DNA of 64,000 nucleotides from Epiperipatus broadwayi (GCA_028023455.1 JAQFVV010000186.1:1447700-1511699), one strand, 5' to 3'. Shown: positions 22,002-34,999, counted from the first letter of the stretch. Notes: generated from the letters alone by a model not told the origin. Translations and numbers: made by a program.

Positions 22002-22388
22002 AACCATTGGCACAATCACATTTTGAACCTGTGAGTAGTAAATAGGTTTTGGATTACAACAAGCTTAGCCATAGTCAGGAGAAACTGGGTGAAAATGGAA
22101 ATCCCAGTTAGTAAATCTCTAATAATGGAAGTGAATGTCTAAAATATTCACTGCAAGTCTACATGATGTAACAACAGTGAATGTTAAGAAATAAAATGCT
22201 TGCACAGTCATTATTGGAAGCTGAGTCCCAACAGTATTGCACAGTTACCATTGAACCTGTAAATGGCAAAATAGTTTGGCAGCAGTTTTTAATCAAACAC
22301 TTCTGAGCAAAATAATGGGAAAGATCATGTTTCCTCCAAGTAGGAATAGAAAAAACAAAACACTGAGAAATCACACAAGGGTTTTTCT

Positions 22389-22402
22389 GGAGTGAGGGAA
22401 GA
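22389..22402. other. Polypurine tract candidate
   Basis: GGAGTGAGGGAAGA directly abuts the TGTTG start of the right repeat, as expected for the plus-strand primer of an LTR retrotransposon read on the plus strand. Confidence 0.55.
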
Positions 22403-23169
22403 TGTTGTATTTTGTAAATTATACAAGTTTGTGCACTCCAGAAAAACTAGAATTTATTAGTGAAATTTTTTTTAGATCGTGAACTGATAACTGATAAAAA
22501 TTCAATTAAAGAATTAACGTAATGGTGATGGATAAAATTCCAAGAAATATTTGCTGATTGCAAATATTTCTAGATAAGAGACCTTACCTTATTGTAGAGG
22601 GTAATTAATTGTGGCAGTTATCAGAAAGCTATAAAAATGGTATATAACAATTACATCAGGGCTATTTTGAGTGCATCTCCAGTTGACTTTCATGTTCAAT
22701 TCCAGGGTAGAAGAGATCTAGTGTCAGTGCTTTGGTTAATGTCCAGTGCTCAGTGGTAAGGTATTTCACAGGCATAGCTGAATAGGCCCATAGATATTGG
22801 GAGACCATAGTCTGAGGAAACTGTCTGAATAGCAGCTAAATGAAGAGTTTCCAGCAGTTTTCAAGTTACTGGTGGACTGTTGCAGAGACAGAAGCTGTAA
22901 GGAGTTTACAGTCAATCACAGTGATACACTATGATGTGTTTGTGTGAAGTTAAATGGACTGGGGCCAAGGTGTGCATAAACCTAGCCCATTGTAAACTGC
23001 TTTGTAGCAGCCAGCCTGAAAGTACATCATTGGAATGGAAAATTTGTGAACTGTTGAGATTGTGTTGTTGCAGACTATTCACTATTCTGATTATTTAAAA
23101 TATTGTGAGTTTTTTTATGTATATATTTATTTGCTGCCCCCCCCCTCAGTCATATTTGTGGACACAGCA
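22403..23169. repeat. Right LTR-like repeat
   Basis: Direct copy of 21,233-22,001. Differs by a C-tract (about 23,137-23,145) near its end and by many substitutions, including several CG to TG/CA changes (GGCGATCGATAA versus GGTGATGGATAA). Confidence 0.85.
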
Positions 23170-23454
23170 AATCACAATAATAATTAATCAACCAGAGTGA
23201 AATTGAAAGAAACGGAAATAAAATAGAGAATTTTAAATATAGATACTCTAAATTTAATTACACACTGTAATTATTCTGAACATCTACATTGTTTAGCATA
23301 GTTGATAGAGTATCCAATTTGAGATTGTGAGATTGCAAGATAAATTCTACTCAAACTTCTTTTAAAATCCTGAGTAATAAAGCTATTAGCATTTTTTTAA
23401 ATTTTCAAATATTTTTTATGATTATAATACAACAAATAAATAAAGATTTGTGTT

Positions 23455-23706
23455 TTTACATCATCATCATCATCATCAACCATTATCAATCCACTGCAGG
23501 ATGAAGGTCTTTCCAAGTTCAAACAATCTTCTCTGATCTTTAGCTTTCTTTCTCCACATCATCCCTGCACATTTTCTTATTTCATCCATCCATCTCACAT
23601 GTGGTCTCTTTCTGGGTCTTTTACGATCTCTTGGAATTCAGTTTAAGATTTCAATTGTCCATCTATTATCATCTCTTCTAGCAATATGTCCAGCCCAACT
23701 CCATAT
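23455..23706 (-). mobile_element. RTE-like LINE 3' end, 5'-truncated
   Basis: On the minus strand: GHIARRDDNRWTIEILN, IPRDRKRPRKRPHVRWMDEI, RKCAGMMWRKKAKDQRRLFE, LGKTFILQWIDNG, then stop and a (GAT)n tail (the CATCATCATCATCATCA on the plus strand). This is the conserved C-terminus of endonuclease/RT LINEs that end in a GAT-type simple repeat. The sharp 5' cut at ~23,706 is typical of abortive target-primed reverse transcription. Confidence 0.88.
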
Positions 23707-24990
23707 AGAAATAAAAAATAAGATATTTTAAAGAAATTTAATGTTTACTCACTAGATAGCAAACATTTCTCATTTTGAACTCTGGTAAGATCTGCTTGAT
23801 ACATACTGATTTCTATTGCCATTCTCTCCTAGTTTTTTTTTAATTGACTTCATTACTAAAATTGGTATAAACAGTGAAGAGATTCAAATAATTTAACAAG
23901 CATTTCATAGTTTTTTATTTCTTTTCATAAGATAAATATATTATGACTTTTTTAAATTAATTTTTGTTTGGTTTCGTATCACTATTCATTTTTATAACTC
24001 TTGATGTAAAATTATAGGAAATAAAATAATTTATGTAAGTGAAGAAAGGAATAAAATAAATAATATTGAGTGTACACAAAAAAACAAATTGAAATTATAA
24101 TTTACTGGTAAAATTTCCAAATGGAAGTGAAAAAGGCATCTCAGAATATAGTCATTCCTATCTAAGTTATATTTTTGTGCAAAACTCACTGAACAAGAAA
24201 ACAATATGAAGAGTGAAATCTATTGTGAAAAAATTCACACAAGTGTAACCAATAAATGTGATAAAATTTGATATAATAATCATTCTAAATAAGATTGAAA
24301 CAAACAGCTAATTATATTTACAATTATTTAATTATCAACCCAGCTTTCATTTCTTATTGAGACTTTTTCAAGATATTAAGTGTATGTCCATAACAACATT
24401 GTGGACAAATAATTTCTATACTGAATATTTAACCATTATATATATGATAAGATTTGATTTGATCAGACTAGATGACAGCATTGGTCAATATTTACTAAAT
24501 TATAAATAAGTTCTATCGCTGCCATCGATAAAAAAGTCATTTTATTCAAGCTTAACCCACATATATAAAATTCTCATATCAAACTTTTATATATAAAAAT
24601 TGTATTTATACTAATAATACATAAAAATCATAAAAACAATTTGCTTTATTCTTCAATAATAAATATAAATTTCTTGCTTCAGTAATGGACAAAGAAACAT
24701 AAGATTTGTTTTTCTCTGTTTCACTAAAGAATGATTCATTTTTGGTCAACAAATGACTATTTTTTTATTCATACTAAAATTAAATTACTAATAATCATTT
24801 TACAAATGACATCATGAATTTTTTATACTTGATAAAATTGCTATGATGATGACCATGCCCTTGGAAGCAATTTCAAATAAATTTTAAATTTTTGAAAAAA
24901 AAAACACATGTGCCTTTAGATTTAACTTTTCTGGAAAAAATCATAAAGATTATAAATTTAATGTTATAATTATTTATGTGTTTAAAAAGT
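23707..24990. other. Unassigned AT-rich DNA
   Basis: Nothing supported in 1.3 kb, apart from short A/T runs. Confidence 0.35.
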
Positions 24991-25200
24991 GTAATATTAA
25001 TATCAATTATGTTCTTTATTACTTTTTAAAATGCTTATTATAATCCACTATTGACGATTTTGATTGACCGGCAATTTTCTTCAGAACTTCTACTTAGATT
25101 TGAAGAAGTTCTGAAGAAGAATGCTGGGGCAATCGAAACCATCAATCATGGGTTGTAAAAAGCATTGTAAAAAGTAATAAAGAACATAAATGATATTATT
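24990..25200 (+). mobile_element. Family C palindromic PLE-end element, copy 1
   Basis: Outer arms TGTTCTTTATTACTTTTTAA and TAAAAAGTAATAAAGAACAT, inner arms around TTCTTCAGAACTTCT/AGAAGTTCTGAAGAAG. The right half holds CTGAAGA, AATGCTGGGGCAATC, GAAACCATC: the CUGANGA...GAAA...UH order of a hammerhead, but stem I pairing is poor here. The same family at 42,950-43,125 is closer to functional. Confidence 0.7.
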
Positions 25201-26187
25201 ATTATATGGATTTAGCAATGCAATAAAAAGATAAAGTTATGTTTAAAAAGTGTAAAATCATTCGTGTTATTTGAAAAAAAAAATTAAAAATATATATGGT
25301 TAGAGTTTAAATAAATTTGAAGTTATATATCAAAAATATAGCATAAGCAATTTTAAAAATTTCTGTTTTACTAAGTAATTGTTAAACTTTGGTTTGACAA
25401 TTATGCTAACATCTAAATATGTATTTAAATTTTTTTATTTTAAATAATGATTTTTGTTATTTATAGTGGTGCAAAAAACATAATTTACAACTCATAAGAT
25501 TTTAAAGACTTGCAGAAAAAAAAAGTTGCTATTTATATAAAACAACTTAAACATACACTTAATGTTTACATCTTTTTACTAATTTACGAATTTTAATGTT
25601 TTTTTTATTTATTTACAATTTGTTTTTAAATAGTGTATAATTGAATTGCTTTCGCACTTGAAATTTATGAGACCAATATTGAGGTGAATTTATTTTCTAA
25701 AAAAAAATAAATAAATAAATGAATTTCTATTTAAAAACTACATTTTAATTTCAATTTTTTCAATGTTTCTCAGGTTGATAGAAAGATTAGTCATTTTTAA
25801 AATAACAATAAAAACATTGTTTTCTTAATTTCAAATTTGTTTAAATGTACAGTAATTGTTAACCTGATTAAATTAATGTAAGCAAATTATCTATATTCTT
25901 CTATAATTATACAAATGAGTATAGCCATTCAAACCACCAACATAAAAAAACAGTCAAAAATAAAAAAACATGCAAGAATTCAGTTTTATAAGAACGATAC
26001 AAAGCAATCCATTTCTCATTATTTACAATCACACATAAAATGTACATTATTATTTTTATTTGATATTGTTTGATGTTGTTTTTTAACTTTTATAGAAAAC
26101 CATTATTTTTGAAAAATTTCAACATCTTATCTAATTGTAGTTCTACATTATATTCTATCCTCAACATATATATATTTGTGTGTGTGT
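25201..26187. other. Unassigned AT-rich DNA
   Basis: No gene or shared repeat supported. Confidence 0.35.
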
Positions 26188-26610
26188 GCTTTGCGCACAG
26201 GTAATGAAGCTGTTAAATATAAGTATTATTATCCAAAAATTATCGCCAAGAGCTTTCAAGACAGTTTATAGTCCCATATTCATAGCTACTGAAGTTTAGT
26301 TAAGAACTATAATATTAATGCAAATTTATGCAAATTCATGTGAAGATGCTACATAGACCATTTTCGAGACAGAGAAAAGCAAGCCTCTCTTCTATTGATT
26401 GCTGCTGGGTCATCTACTATGTAGTAAGCTTCCCTGACTTTGCATTTAATATCATTTCTTTCAGAGCAGATAACACTGACTATGGTAGGTAATTCTTAAC
26501 TAAACTCCAGTAGCCATGAATATGGGACTATAAACTGTCCTGAAAGCACTTGGCGGTAACTTGTGATAATATTAGTTATGTTTAACAGCTTATTATTTGT
26601 GCACAAAGCA
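26188..26610. repeat. MITE-like element with ~120-bp inverted ends
   Basis: GCTTTGCGCACAGGTAATGA... AGCTGTTAAATATAA... GAGCTTTCAAGACAGTTTAT... AGTCCCATATTCATAGCTAC on the left is mirrored on the right, ending TTTGTGCACAAAGC. The interior (~26,310-26,480) is unique and non-coding. TA-rich flanks obscure target duplications. Confidence 0.85.
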
Positions 26611-26996
26611 TATATATATATATTGATTTCAAACACTAATAAAGTAAAGCCTTAATTATTTCTATCTTCAATGTAATTTTCAAATGAAATAATTAACCTT
26701 TGCACTTCTTTATAATATCTACAAAATATACTTTATATTGTAAATGGGGTTTCCTTTCCCATGAGATCATGCATAAGAACATAAAATATTGTTTTAGAAA
26801 GTCATGTGTTTCATATTTGTAATCCAATGAAGCTGTAATTTTACATTAGTAAAATTTATAGTATTATGTTCAATAAATTCAAGAATATATCAATTAGACT
26901 TTTAATTTTGCTATCATATTTTTAGAATGGCTTCATTTTGTAATAATAGGGGATCCTAGTATTTGTCTGAAGGTTTGTAATGATGGTATATTTTTA
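26611..26996. other. Unassigned AT-rich DNA
   Basis: No gene or shared repeat supported. Confidence 0.3.
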
Positions 26997-27312
26997 GATG
27001 TGATATGTTGGACTATTTCCATCGTCTATAAGTTAATGTTGAATGTATTGAAAATTTTAAACTTTATTTAAACTTTCCAAATGCAAACAACTTGTTAGTA
27101 ATAATACACAAATAGAAAACACAGGTTAGTAATTACACAATGTTTAGAGTGGAGAATTATACTACTTGAAGTGTTGTGTAATTACTAAACCTCTGTTGTC
27201 TATTTATGTGTTATTACTAACAAGTTTATATTTGGAAAGTTTAAATAAATTTAAAATTCAACATTCACTCATAGATGATGGAAATAGTCCAACATATCAC
27301 ATCTAATAGGGG
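26990..27312. repeat. Family F palindromic copy
   Basis: AGATGTGATATGTTGGACTATTTCCATC (26,996 on) and its complement at the right end (27,280-27,307) enclose two arms built from the ends of the PLE at 18,536: AAACTTTATTTAAA, TTGTTAGTAATAATACACAA and GGTTAGTAATTACACAATG. The tRNA-like piece and coding region are absent. Confidence 0.85.
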
Positions 27313-28180
27313 AACCTATTTTCATTTTCATATGGTAAATGAAATAAAATAACAGATCTATATTCTGCTAACTCAATTGCAATAATTATTTTACTATAAT
27401 AAAAGGTCTTAATTTGTTAAAAACAATAGCAGCGTATTAGAATATGTGTTGCACTTAACATGCTAAGTTCATCGTACTATTTAAAAAAAACTTCCAAGAT
27501 ATTTAAATAATCTCACATTATTAAATTGATAACTATCTAAGATAAATAATTGCTAAAATATTTTTTCTATCACTGGCTAATAAAACACTGTATTTTTGAA
27601 CATCATTACTAAATTGAAGACTTTATATATACTTTTTACAGATTGATTTTTTTGAACTGTCAAGAATAGTATATAATGGAATATTGTAAGTCCAAGTTAA
27701 AAGCCAAAAAAAATGAAGTTCTTATTTTACTTTTAATTTAATATTCCACCATTAAACTTGTATTACATTTTGATTTCATTCACTAAGTTATTTATAAACA
27801 GTTATAAAAACCACTGCCATAAAAAAAACAAAAAACTAAATTGAAGCTATCTTTGTTTATCAGTGGCTTTTATTTCAAATGTCTTATATTTATCATTTGT
27901 AATAATAACATGTTGTCTCATTCTATCATGGAAAATCTGTATAATTTAAATAAGTTTTTATATGCAGTTAATTACCTTTAAACAATGCCATAGACTTCTA
28001 TGATAATTTAATCAAATGTTTTGTCCAAATCAATAAAAGCAATATATTGCTATAATTATTCAAAAATAACACTCAGAAGCAGTGGATTCAAAATCTGACC
28101 AAGTCATTTACCAAACCTAAATATTTTAACAAAATATAATGTTATTTTTTGTGATTTTCAATGGCTTTTTTAAATCTTCA
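27313..28180. other. Unassigned AT-rich DNA
   Basis: No gene or shared repeat supported. Confidence 0.35.
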
Positions 28181-29980
28181 AATGAATAGTGATAACTATG
28201 GATTGAGCATGAGATTATTTCAAACCTAAGAGGGCAGGAATCCAGGATATTTTAAGGTTTTTGAATAGTAAGTGTTAAACTACGTAATGAGGATGAAATT
28301 CTAGTTATAATGTAGATCTTCCAAAAATTATAACCATTTCTCCTTGAATCAGAGATAATTGTGAATATTGGTTGCAAGAGCTTTAAATACATAAATCGCA
28401 GTTACCTAATTGACAGTTGCCTGATTAGGTGAAACTTATTTCTTCAAGAATTTGTCTATAAGAGTAATTACTGTGCTGAATTCAAAAAATATCATGGCTG
28501 ATATTTTGAACTGAACCCAACTCATTTGGATCAATATCATGCACAAGATAATGATGTCAGACCATAACCAGAGGAGTAAAAGCTCCAAAAACAATACCCT
28601 ATATACAAAAATACACTGAAGTTACTAATCAGCTTTTATCTGATAACAATAATTATCATAAATTCTGTTTATGGAACAGTCTACTAATGCATCATATAAT
28701 AACAAAAGAATTTATAAAAAATTTGAGGATATTTGTATGCTTTCTGTGGCCCAGTGGACCAATTTTTTCCAGTATGTTTTACTTGATTTAAACATGGACT
28801 AACATACTGAGAAAGTCTACAAGGGAGTAATACATTATGATATCAATACAGAGCCAAATGAGTTGATGATTATAAATTATTATGATTACTGCTGTTACTC
28901 AGGGAGCTGAGATAATTAATCATACTCCGATGTTTTATAAAGGTTTTAATAGAATATATTATGCAAAAAGTAAATACTAACTGCTTCATTTACATATTGG
29001 AAAAAAGCAATTTGTAATGGATGAAAACCAAAAACAAATTATTTATTTATGTTTGCAGAATGGTAATAATAGATTGCCAGAATGAGACTTCAACATATTT
29101 AACACCCATATGAAAGGCTGGCTCAATCCCTTAAAATATGGAAAGGATGGTCGGATTACTATTAATAAAAATGGGTATATAGGATCAATCTTGTAAAAAA
29201 TTATATTAATTGGATTCTATATAACTTAATTCAGTATTCTCTAATTCATGAGCATTTTGATAAACATACTATATTAATAAAAATTCCACTAATGGCAATA
29301 CATATGGAACCTTATATAGCTAAGACATGCTAACGTGATAAAGAAAGGAAGTGAAAAACATGAAGCTACTTGTCATCAATTCATAATTGATAATCAGTTA
29401 TTCATAAAAATAATCAGAGTCAACTATTAAGAGGAAAAATCATAAAAAAGTCCCACCTATATAAAAAAAATTAAAAATATTTACGTTTCTTAAAAGTAAT
29501 ATAAGTAAAAGAGAGAAAAAAGAATGGAAAATTTTATAAGATTTTTTTTTATCCTGAAGTGCATTTGAGGAATTCAGATATTACAGGACTAAAGTTGTTG
29601 GTTAAAGCTGTCTTGCTGTTATAAAAATACATAAATCATATGATAAAATGTGCATATTCTTCAAATATTAATAGTCAATATTTTCTGGCCATATCTTCTC
29701 CTAGATGGATCAATTACTAGCACACTTAAATGTAGTTTTCTTATACCAGTTGATCAATGCCTGGTATCCATAATAAGGATAATTTCTAGTGGCATTTTTA
29801 TAGGGCAATATTGTGATATTTTACTCATGAACTTATGGTATTACTGGATCATTGCAAGGGTCAAAGACCAGCATGGCATGATTAAAGAGCATTGATTATA
29901 TGTGACAGAACTTATGGAGTATGCATATATAGGCAAAAGTATGTATTATATATTGACATGGAAAATATATAAAAAAAATT
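28180..29980. other. Possible decayed element, family not recognised
   Basis: Base composition is a little less extreme and short coding-like stretches appear in all plus frames, for example an 81-codon frame at 29,650-29,895. I cannot match them to a family. No inverted or direct repeat frame was found. It could be an old transposon body or a host pseudogene. Confidence 0.25.
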
Positions 29981-30342
29981 AATTTCTGAAAACTAAAACT
30001 ACATTTTTTTGTATGAATAACTCTTTTATTATTAATAATAAATGTTTAATAATAGAATAAAAATGACTTAATTATCGATTAAATTACAGCTATATGTTGA
30101 AAGCAGTGAAGAAACACTCAGATTAAACTGAGTTCTTATAACAAGATTATTTATTGACCATATCAGCAAATAAATATATATAAAAGACAATAAAGTGACA
30201 CTATCAACCCATTGAAAAAAAAAGAATGATACATCAATAGGCGATAGGCTATTATCAGCTTAATAGTAGAGAAATGAAGTAAATGTTTCAGGAGATAGAA
30301 AAAAATATGAAAAGGGATACTAAGGGTAATTATATATATATA

Positions 30343-30361
30343 TTAGTTGGGGGGGGGGGGT
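30343..30361. repeat. G homopolymer tract
   Basis: TTGGGGGGGGGGGGT, about 12 G in AT-rich surroundings. Similar tracts are at 32,284-32,293, 37,497-37,507, 55,200-55,209 and 56,490-56,501. Confidence 0.9.
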
Positions 30362-31390
30362 AGAGAGGATCTAACATCTGTGAAAGAAGTAGCAATAAAT
30401 AAATGAGAGAGATGAAAGAGATTATTCTTTTATAATAGAAATAATATTAGTTTGTTTAAAATGATTTTTATTTGAGTATTCAAGAAATTTACTATTTAAT
30501 TAATATAAAACATTAAATTACATTTTCATTTTATTCAAACAATATGAATATAAAGAATATCAAAATTATTAACTTTCAATATATCATAAAATAATTATGT
30601 TCACAGAGTTAAATTGTAGACGTTTTTATAAACTTTTCAAACAACTTCCTGAAAATATTTTATATACTTTCAAAAAATTAGTTTTACATAATTAATTAAG
30701 AACTAAGCTGATGTATTAGTATAAACAAACTGGTAATCTAGAATAAAAGAAAGTTTAAGAAATTTACTAATAAGTTAAAAAATGAACAAAACAATAAGAT
30801 AAAAGTCAAAAACTTATAACAATATTGTGGACAATAATCAAACTTTAAAAAAAAAAAAAACAATCCACTATCAATCAGGAAATATTGAAGATTATTAAGA
30901 CCAAAAAAGTTTTATAAAAAAACTACTAAAGCAAAATACTTACGATTGTGAAAAATTATTTCCATACTTAAAAATTATAGAATTTTCCATAATGCATGGT
31001 TCACACTGAAAGTGTTGTACATTCATGCCCCATGCAAGCAGTCTACTAACAAGATAACATAAGTAGTGGATCAGATTGTCTTTGAAGCCTTGGATTCTAA
31101 TAATGAATATCTTTTGATTTAAATAGTGAGACATGCAATAACCTGACCTTTGGCAAAAGAAAAAAGAAGAGAAAAACATCGGATAGTGGAACTTTTATTA
31201 CAAATCAAGTAGAAAAGGAAATTATAAACCTATGGGAAAAGAAATAAAATGAGGGACTTTCAAATGCTGAGAAGAAAATGTAATAATAATTACACAAATA
31301 TAAGCGAATATATTTTCTTTGAAACCTAAATCAAATTATTTAAATGTTTATTTGAAATATATCGATATGTATATGGTGTTATAATAATTA
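30362..31390. other. Unassigned AT-rich DNA
   Basis: A 79-codon minus frame (30,940-31,179) is the longest open frame. It shows no recognisable domain. Confidence 0.35.
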
Positions 31391-32030
31391 ATATTCAAAC
31401 AACTTATCAGCCAATGCTGGAAAAAAATTCTTAGCTTGGTTGGTTATCAACTTGAGAATGTAAACTAATTTAAATATCTTGATAGTTTTATAAATAGAAA
31501 GATGGACTTGCTGACAACAACTTCAAAAATAGACCATTTCATTACAAAAAAATAACTACTGCAACCAAGTTAACTGTATATAGAACTGGGTACTCAATGT
31601 GTCCAATATAAACACATTAGAAAAATTTCATTTAGGTTGCTACATAAAATTTTAAAAATATAATGGCAAAATCATAAAATCAAGCACTATGTTATTCAAT
31701 TTGCTGAATATAATATAATAAAATCCATTATTATAAAATGATACCTATATTGGGTTGGACATGTAAAATGAAAGGCTAATTATGGTGAACATGAGTATGG
31801 TTTCTGAGAATAATGGACACCATCTACATAATATGGATTATCTGTAAAGCATATTATAAAGAAATGTGATATTTATTCTGTCTATTGAGATAATACACTA
31901 AAGAATAGAATATATTGTAAAACTACAATTAGACATGATATTGGAAGTATTTTAGAAAAAAAATTCTGTTCAGAAGTTAAAATACAACATTATAATATAT
32001 CAAATCAACAGGAAAATGAGTCGCTATGAT
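31390..32030 (+). mobile_element. Jockey/CR1-like LINE C-terminal relic
   Basis: In order: QPMLEKNS-like, FKYLDSFINRKMDLLTTTSK (31,470 on; compare F.YLGS.IS.DGDL..EI..RI), VQYKHIRKISFRLLHKILKI, WQNHKIKHYVIQFAEYNIIK (31,660 on; compare WxDKIxNxEVLxRAGLxxIE), and LYWVGHV (31,749). This is the C-terminal region of the LINE class already seen at 7,890. Frameshifted and dead. Confidence 0.65.
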
Positions 32031-33484
32031 GACCATATAGGGTATTTGTGGTTCACAAACTAATTTGCATAGTCATTCCAAATTTTTTTTTCATATTCTT
32101 TCTTTTTTCTTATTTACAAGATGTTGCTATATATGTGCATTGCACTAATATACTCTACTTCAATTATATGCTACTAAAAAAATCTAATAAAAAATAAAAC
32201 TTATAAATTTATTAAAATTTCCAACATAGCAGCAGCTATCTTACAACATCAGAGCACATTTATTAATACTGGTTTTTTTTGGAAGGGGGGGGGGTAAGTT
32301 AAAGTATGTATATAAAATTTATTCTTCATTTTGATGTAATACAGTATGCATTTAATGTTTTGTAAGTATAAAGCTAAAAGTTTTATGAAATTTAATAAAA
32401 ATTATAAAATATTTTTTAAGTCAATAAACAGAAAATTATTAATTTAGAAGTGACAAAACAAAAGTAAAATATTCGTGTATTACTTTAGAAAGTTATTGGC
32501 ATGTAAAGGGTGACTAAATAAATTCTGAAGCCAATACAGACTCAAAAACATCAAAACAATTAGAAAAATCTTTATCTGCTGATAATGAGACTAACATTTC
32601 TTTAGAAAACAAAAAATTATTGAAGAAAAGCGATATCATTCAGATCATGTTCAATTATAATAAAATTATGATACTGTACTATTTTAAAAAATAAAGATAT
32701 GATATGGTACATTTTTTATTATGTTTTATTTTTTAAGTGAATGTAAATGAGTGAATACATGCGCAGTAAACATATATGTAAATGTGCTTCCTCAAGTTTT
32801 TTAAAATAACTATATATATATATTAATTTCCATTATACTAAAATCTTAATTTGTATATTATACAGTTTTTAATATCTGTTATACACACATACACACACAT
32901 ACACACATATATATATATTAATAATTCAAACAAATTTATTTAATACAGTATTAAAATTTTAAACAATATATTCTTTATGGGAAGTACTTTCGATTGTATC
33001 ACTGACAATCTTTATCAACCATTAATACAAATATATACAAAATAAAAACTTATATTACCTGTCATTCAATCCATTCAAATTTCCCACAATTCTGTTGTTT
33101 TTATATTAGCTGATTGTCTATTTATTAAACATTCTCTATTCTTAGATATTATCATTGCTTCCTTAATTTTTCATTTCTCATTAGGTCTTTCAATTTGAAT
33201 AATTTTCACATTTCTATTATCAAATTTAAAACCATAATTACATGCACTATTATGATTAAAAATAATTGATGGAATATTCATATTTACTGAAGATATGTTT
33301 TCTTTCTATACATGTTTAAAAAATATCTTATGATCATTATATCATTTTTGTAATGTATAAAAAATGAATTAAATAATATTCCATACATATACAATGAAAT
33401 TTATTAATGATGTTTTAATGACTACTAAAAAGAAAAAAAGTTATTGATGTGATGACATATTACAGTTTATATCCGTTGTCTGCA

Positions 33485-34080
33485 GTGTTTTTTTTATTAA
33501 AAAGCTTGTAGATATATTGAAAGAATTTGATTTTATTAATAGGATTAAAAATATAAAAATTGATAATAATGATGTTATGTGTACACTTGACATATCTGAA
33601 ATGTATGGTTCAATTAATTGTATGGAATCAATGAAAGAGCTTTGATTTTAAAATCTATGGATAATAATATTAAGAATTTTATTATTAAAATATTAAGATT
33701 CATAAATGATGATATATATGTTAAGTTTAATGATTGTGTTTATAAAATAAATTATGGTTGGCCAATGGGTCTTCTGGTGGTATCGCAGATTTGTGATTTT
33801 TTTATTTCTAGTTATAAATTTAAAATATTACCTCAAGTAAAAAATAAAGGAATTAAAGTATATTGTAGACATGTGGATGATGCATTTATATGTGCACATA
33901 ATGAAATAATAGTTAATTTATTTAGTGAGTTAAATATGATTAATAATATAAAATAAATATTAAATGAAGAGAAAGAAAATTCTATAACGTTTTTAGATAT
34001 ATTTATTAAAAGAAATAATAATGTGTTTGATTGTAATATGGTTTTAAAGCCTGTGGAAATTAGGAGTTAGTTATATTCCA
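33485..34080 (+). pseudogene. PLE reverse transcriptase domain (disrupted)
   Basis: Motif A TLDISEMYGSI (~33,579), motif B GWPMGLLVVSQICDFFI (~33,756; usually GxPMGSxxSxxxA), motif C CRHVDDAFI (~33,861; usually RYVDD), then ITFLDIFIKRNNNVF (~33,990), matching the conserved 'LxFLDxxI' step. The catalytic DD is intact in motif C. A frameshift separates motif A from the frame that opens at 33,618, and stops at 33,954 and 34,068 break it. Confidence 0.85.
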
Positions 34081-34680
34081 TATAATTCTAGAGTTTATAT
34101 GGGTCATAAATTAGCTGGTTGGGAGTCATTTTTGTTTAGAAATGATTTTTTGTGTAAGTTTATTGATGATAAAATTGAAAATATTAGTATATTTGTTACT
34201 GATATGTTTAATGTTGTTTATGGAAGGAATATTATTTATAATACAATTACAAAATATAATCAAAATAAAAATAATAATAAGAAAATATTAAATAAATTAA
34301 AAAATGATAAATGGATTTCTATTCCTTTTATATCTAATCAACAAGCTAAATTAATCAATAAACTTTATAGTGGTTTGTGTAGGATTTCTTTTTTCTCTTC
34401 AAATAATATAAATAATATGATAAATAATTCTAAAACCCAGAATTCTAAGTTTGAATTAATTTCTGTTATATATATATATAAATTATTAATATATATATAT
34501 ATATATATATGTTGGTATGTGATTGTGGAATGAAATATATAGGGGAATCAAAATGTACATTACAAACACGATATAATGATCATAAGATATTGTATAAATG
34601 TGTACAGAAAGAAAATGTATCTACAATAAGTATGAATACTCCATCAATTATTTTTGATCATATGTAATGAAAAATGAGAA
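34081..34680 (+). pseudogene. PLE linker and GIY-YIG endonuclease (disrupted)
   Basis: A 144-codon frame (34,099-34,533) encodes HKLAGWESFLFRNDF... with NNNNKKILNKLKNDKWISIP and FISNQQAKLINKLY, the PLE linker ('Y..F.S..' type, ISIPFISN here). After an AT-repeat interruption, a C-G-M-K-Y-I-G-E-S...R...H block (34,518-34,585) is the GIY-YIG core. The final Glu region is present as MNTPSIIFDH. The frame breaks at the AT repeat. Confidence 0.8.
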
Positions 34681-34999
34681 ATTAAAAAGGCAATGATAAT
34701 ATCTAGGAATAGAGAAGGTTTAATGAATAGACAATCAGCTAATATAAATACAACAGAATTGTGGGAAATTTGAATGGATTGAATGATGGGTAATATAAGT
34801 TTTTATTTGTGTACTGATTAATGGTTGATAAAGATTGTCACTAATAGAATCAAAAGTACTTCCAGTAAAGAATATATTGTTTAAAATTTTAATACTGCAT
34901 TAAATAAATTAGTTTGAATTATTATTATATGATTTAAAAGTACAGACATTTAATGGTTATTGTTATTTATATATACATTGTAACAGTACAAATTTGATT

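Larger units (their letters stand above)
21233..23169. mobile_element. Non-autonomous LTR retrotransposon-like unit
   Basis: Two direct repeats of ~768 bp (21,233-22,001 and 22,403-23,169) each begin TGTTGTATTTTGTA and end ACACAGCA, giving the TG...CA termini of LTRs. A 401-bp interior follows. Just after the left repeat, TTGGCACAATCACATTTTG starting ~6 bases in could be a primer-binding site. Just before the right repeat lies GGAGTGAGGGAAGA, a good polypurine tract. Flanks AATTA (21,228-21,232) and AATCA (23,170-23,174) could be a 5-bp target duplication with one change. The interior encodes no Gag or Pol; a 71-codon minus frame (22,159-22,374) has no known motif. Size class is TRIM-like by interior but with long LTRs. 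Confidence 0.75.
32920..34930 (+). mobile_element. Penelope-like element with inverted ends (family G)
   Basis: The best-preserved PLE. A left inverted piece (32,922-33,362) mirrors the right end (34,549-34,925), including AATAATTCAAACAAATTTAT and AAAATTTTAATACTG-type blocks and part of the endonuclease. Between them lie RT motifs and GIY-YIG on the plus strand. The terminal segment has TTGATAAAGATTGTC...ACAATCGAAAGTACTT (minus, near 32,983-33,020), a hammerhead-like layout with changed core bases. Stops, a shift near 33,610 and an AT repeat at 34,468-34,508 disable it. Confidence 0.88.

Noticed and set aside
23460-23475. (CAT)n as an independent microsatellite
   Set aside because: It is the GAT-type tail of the antisense RTE LINE.
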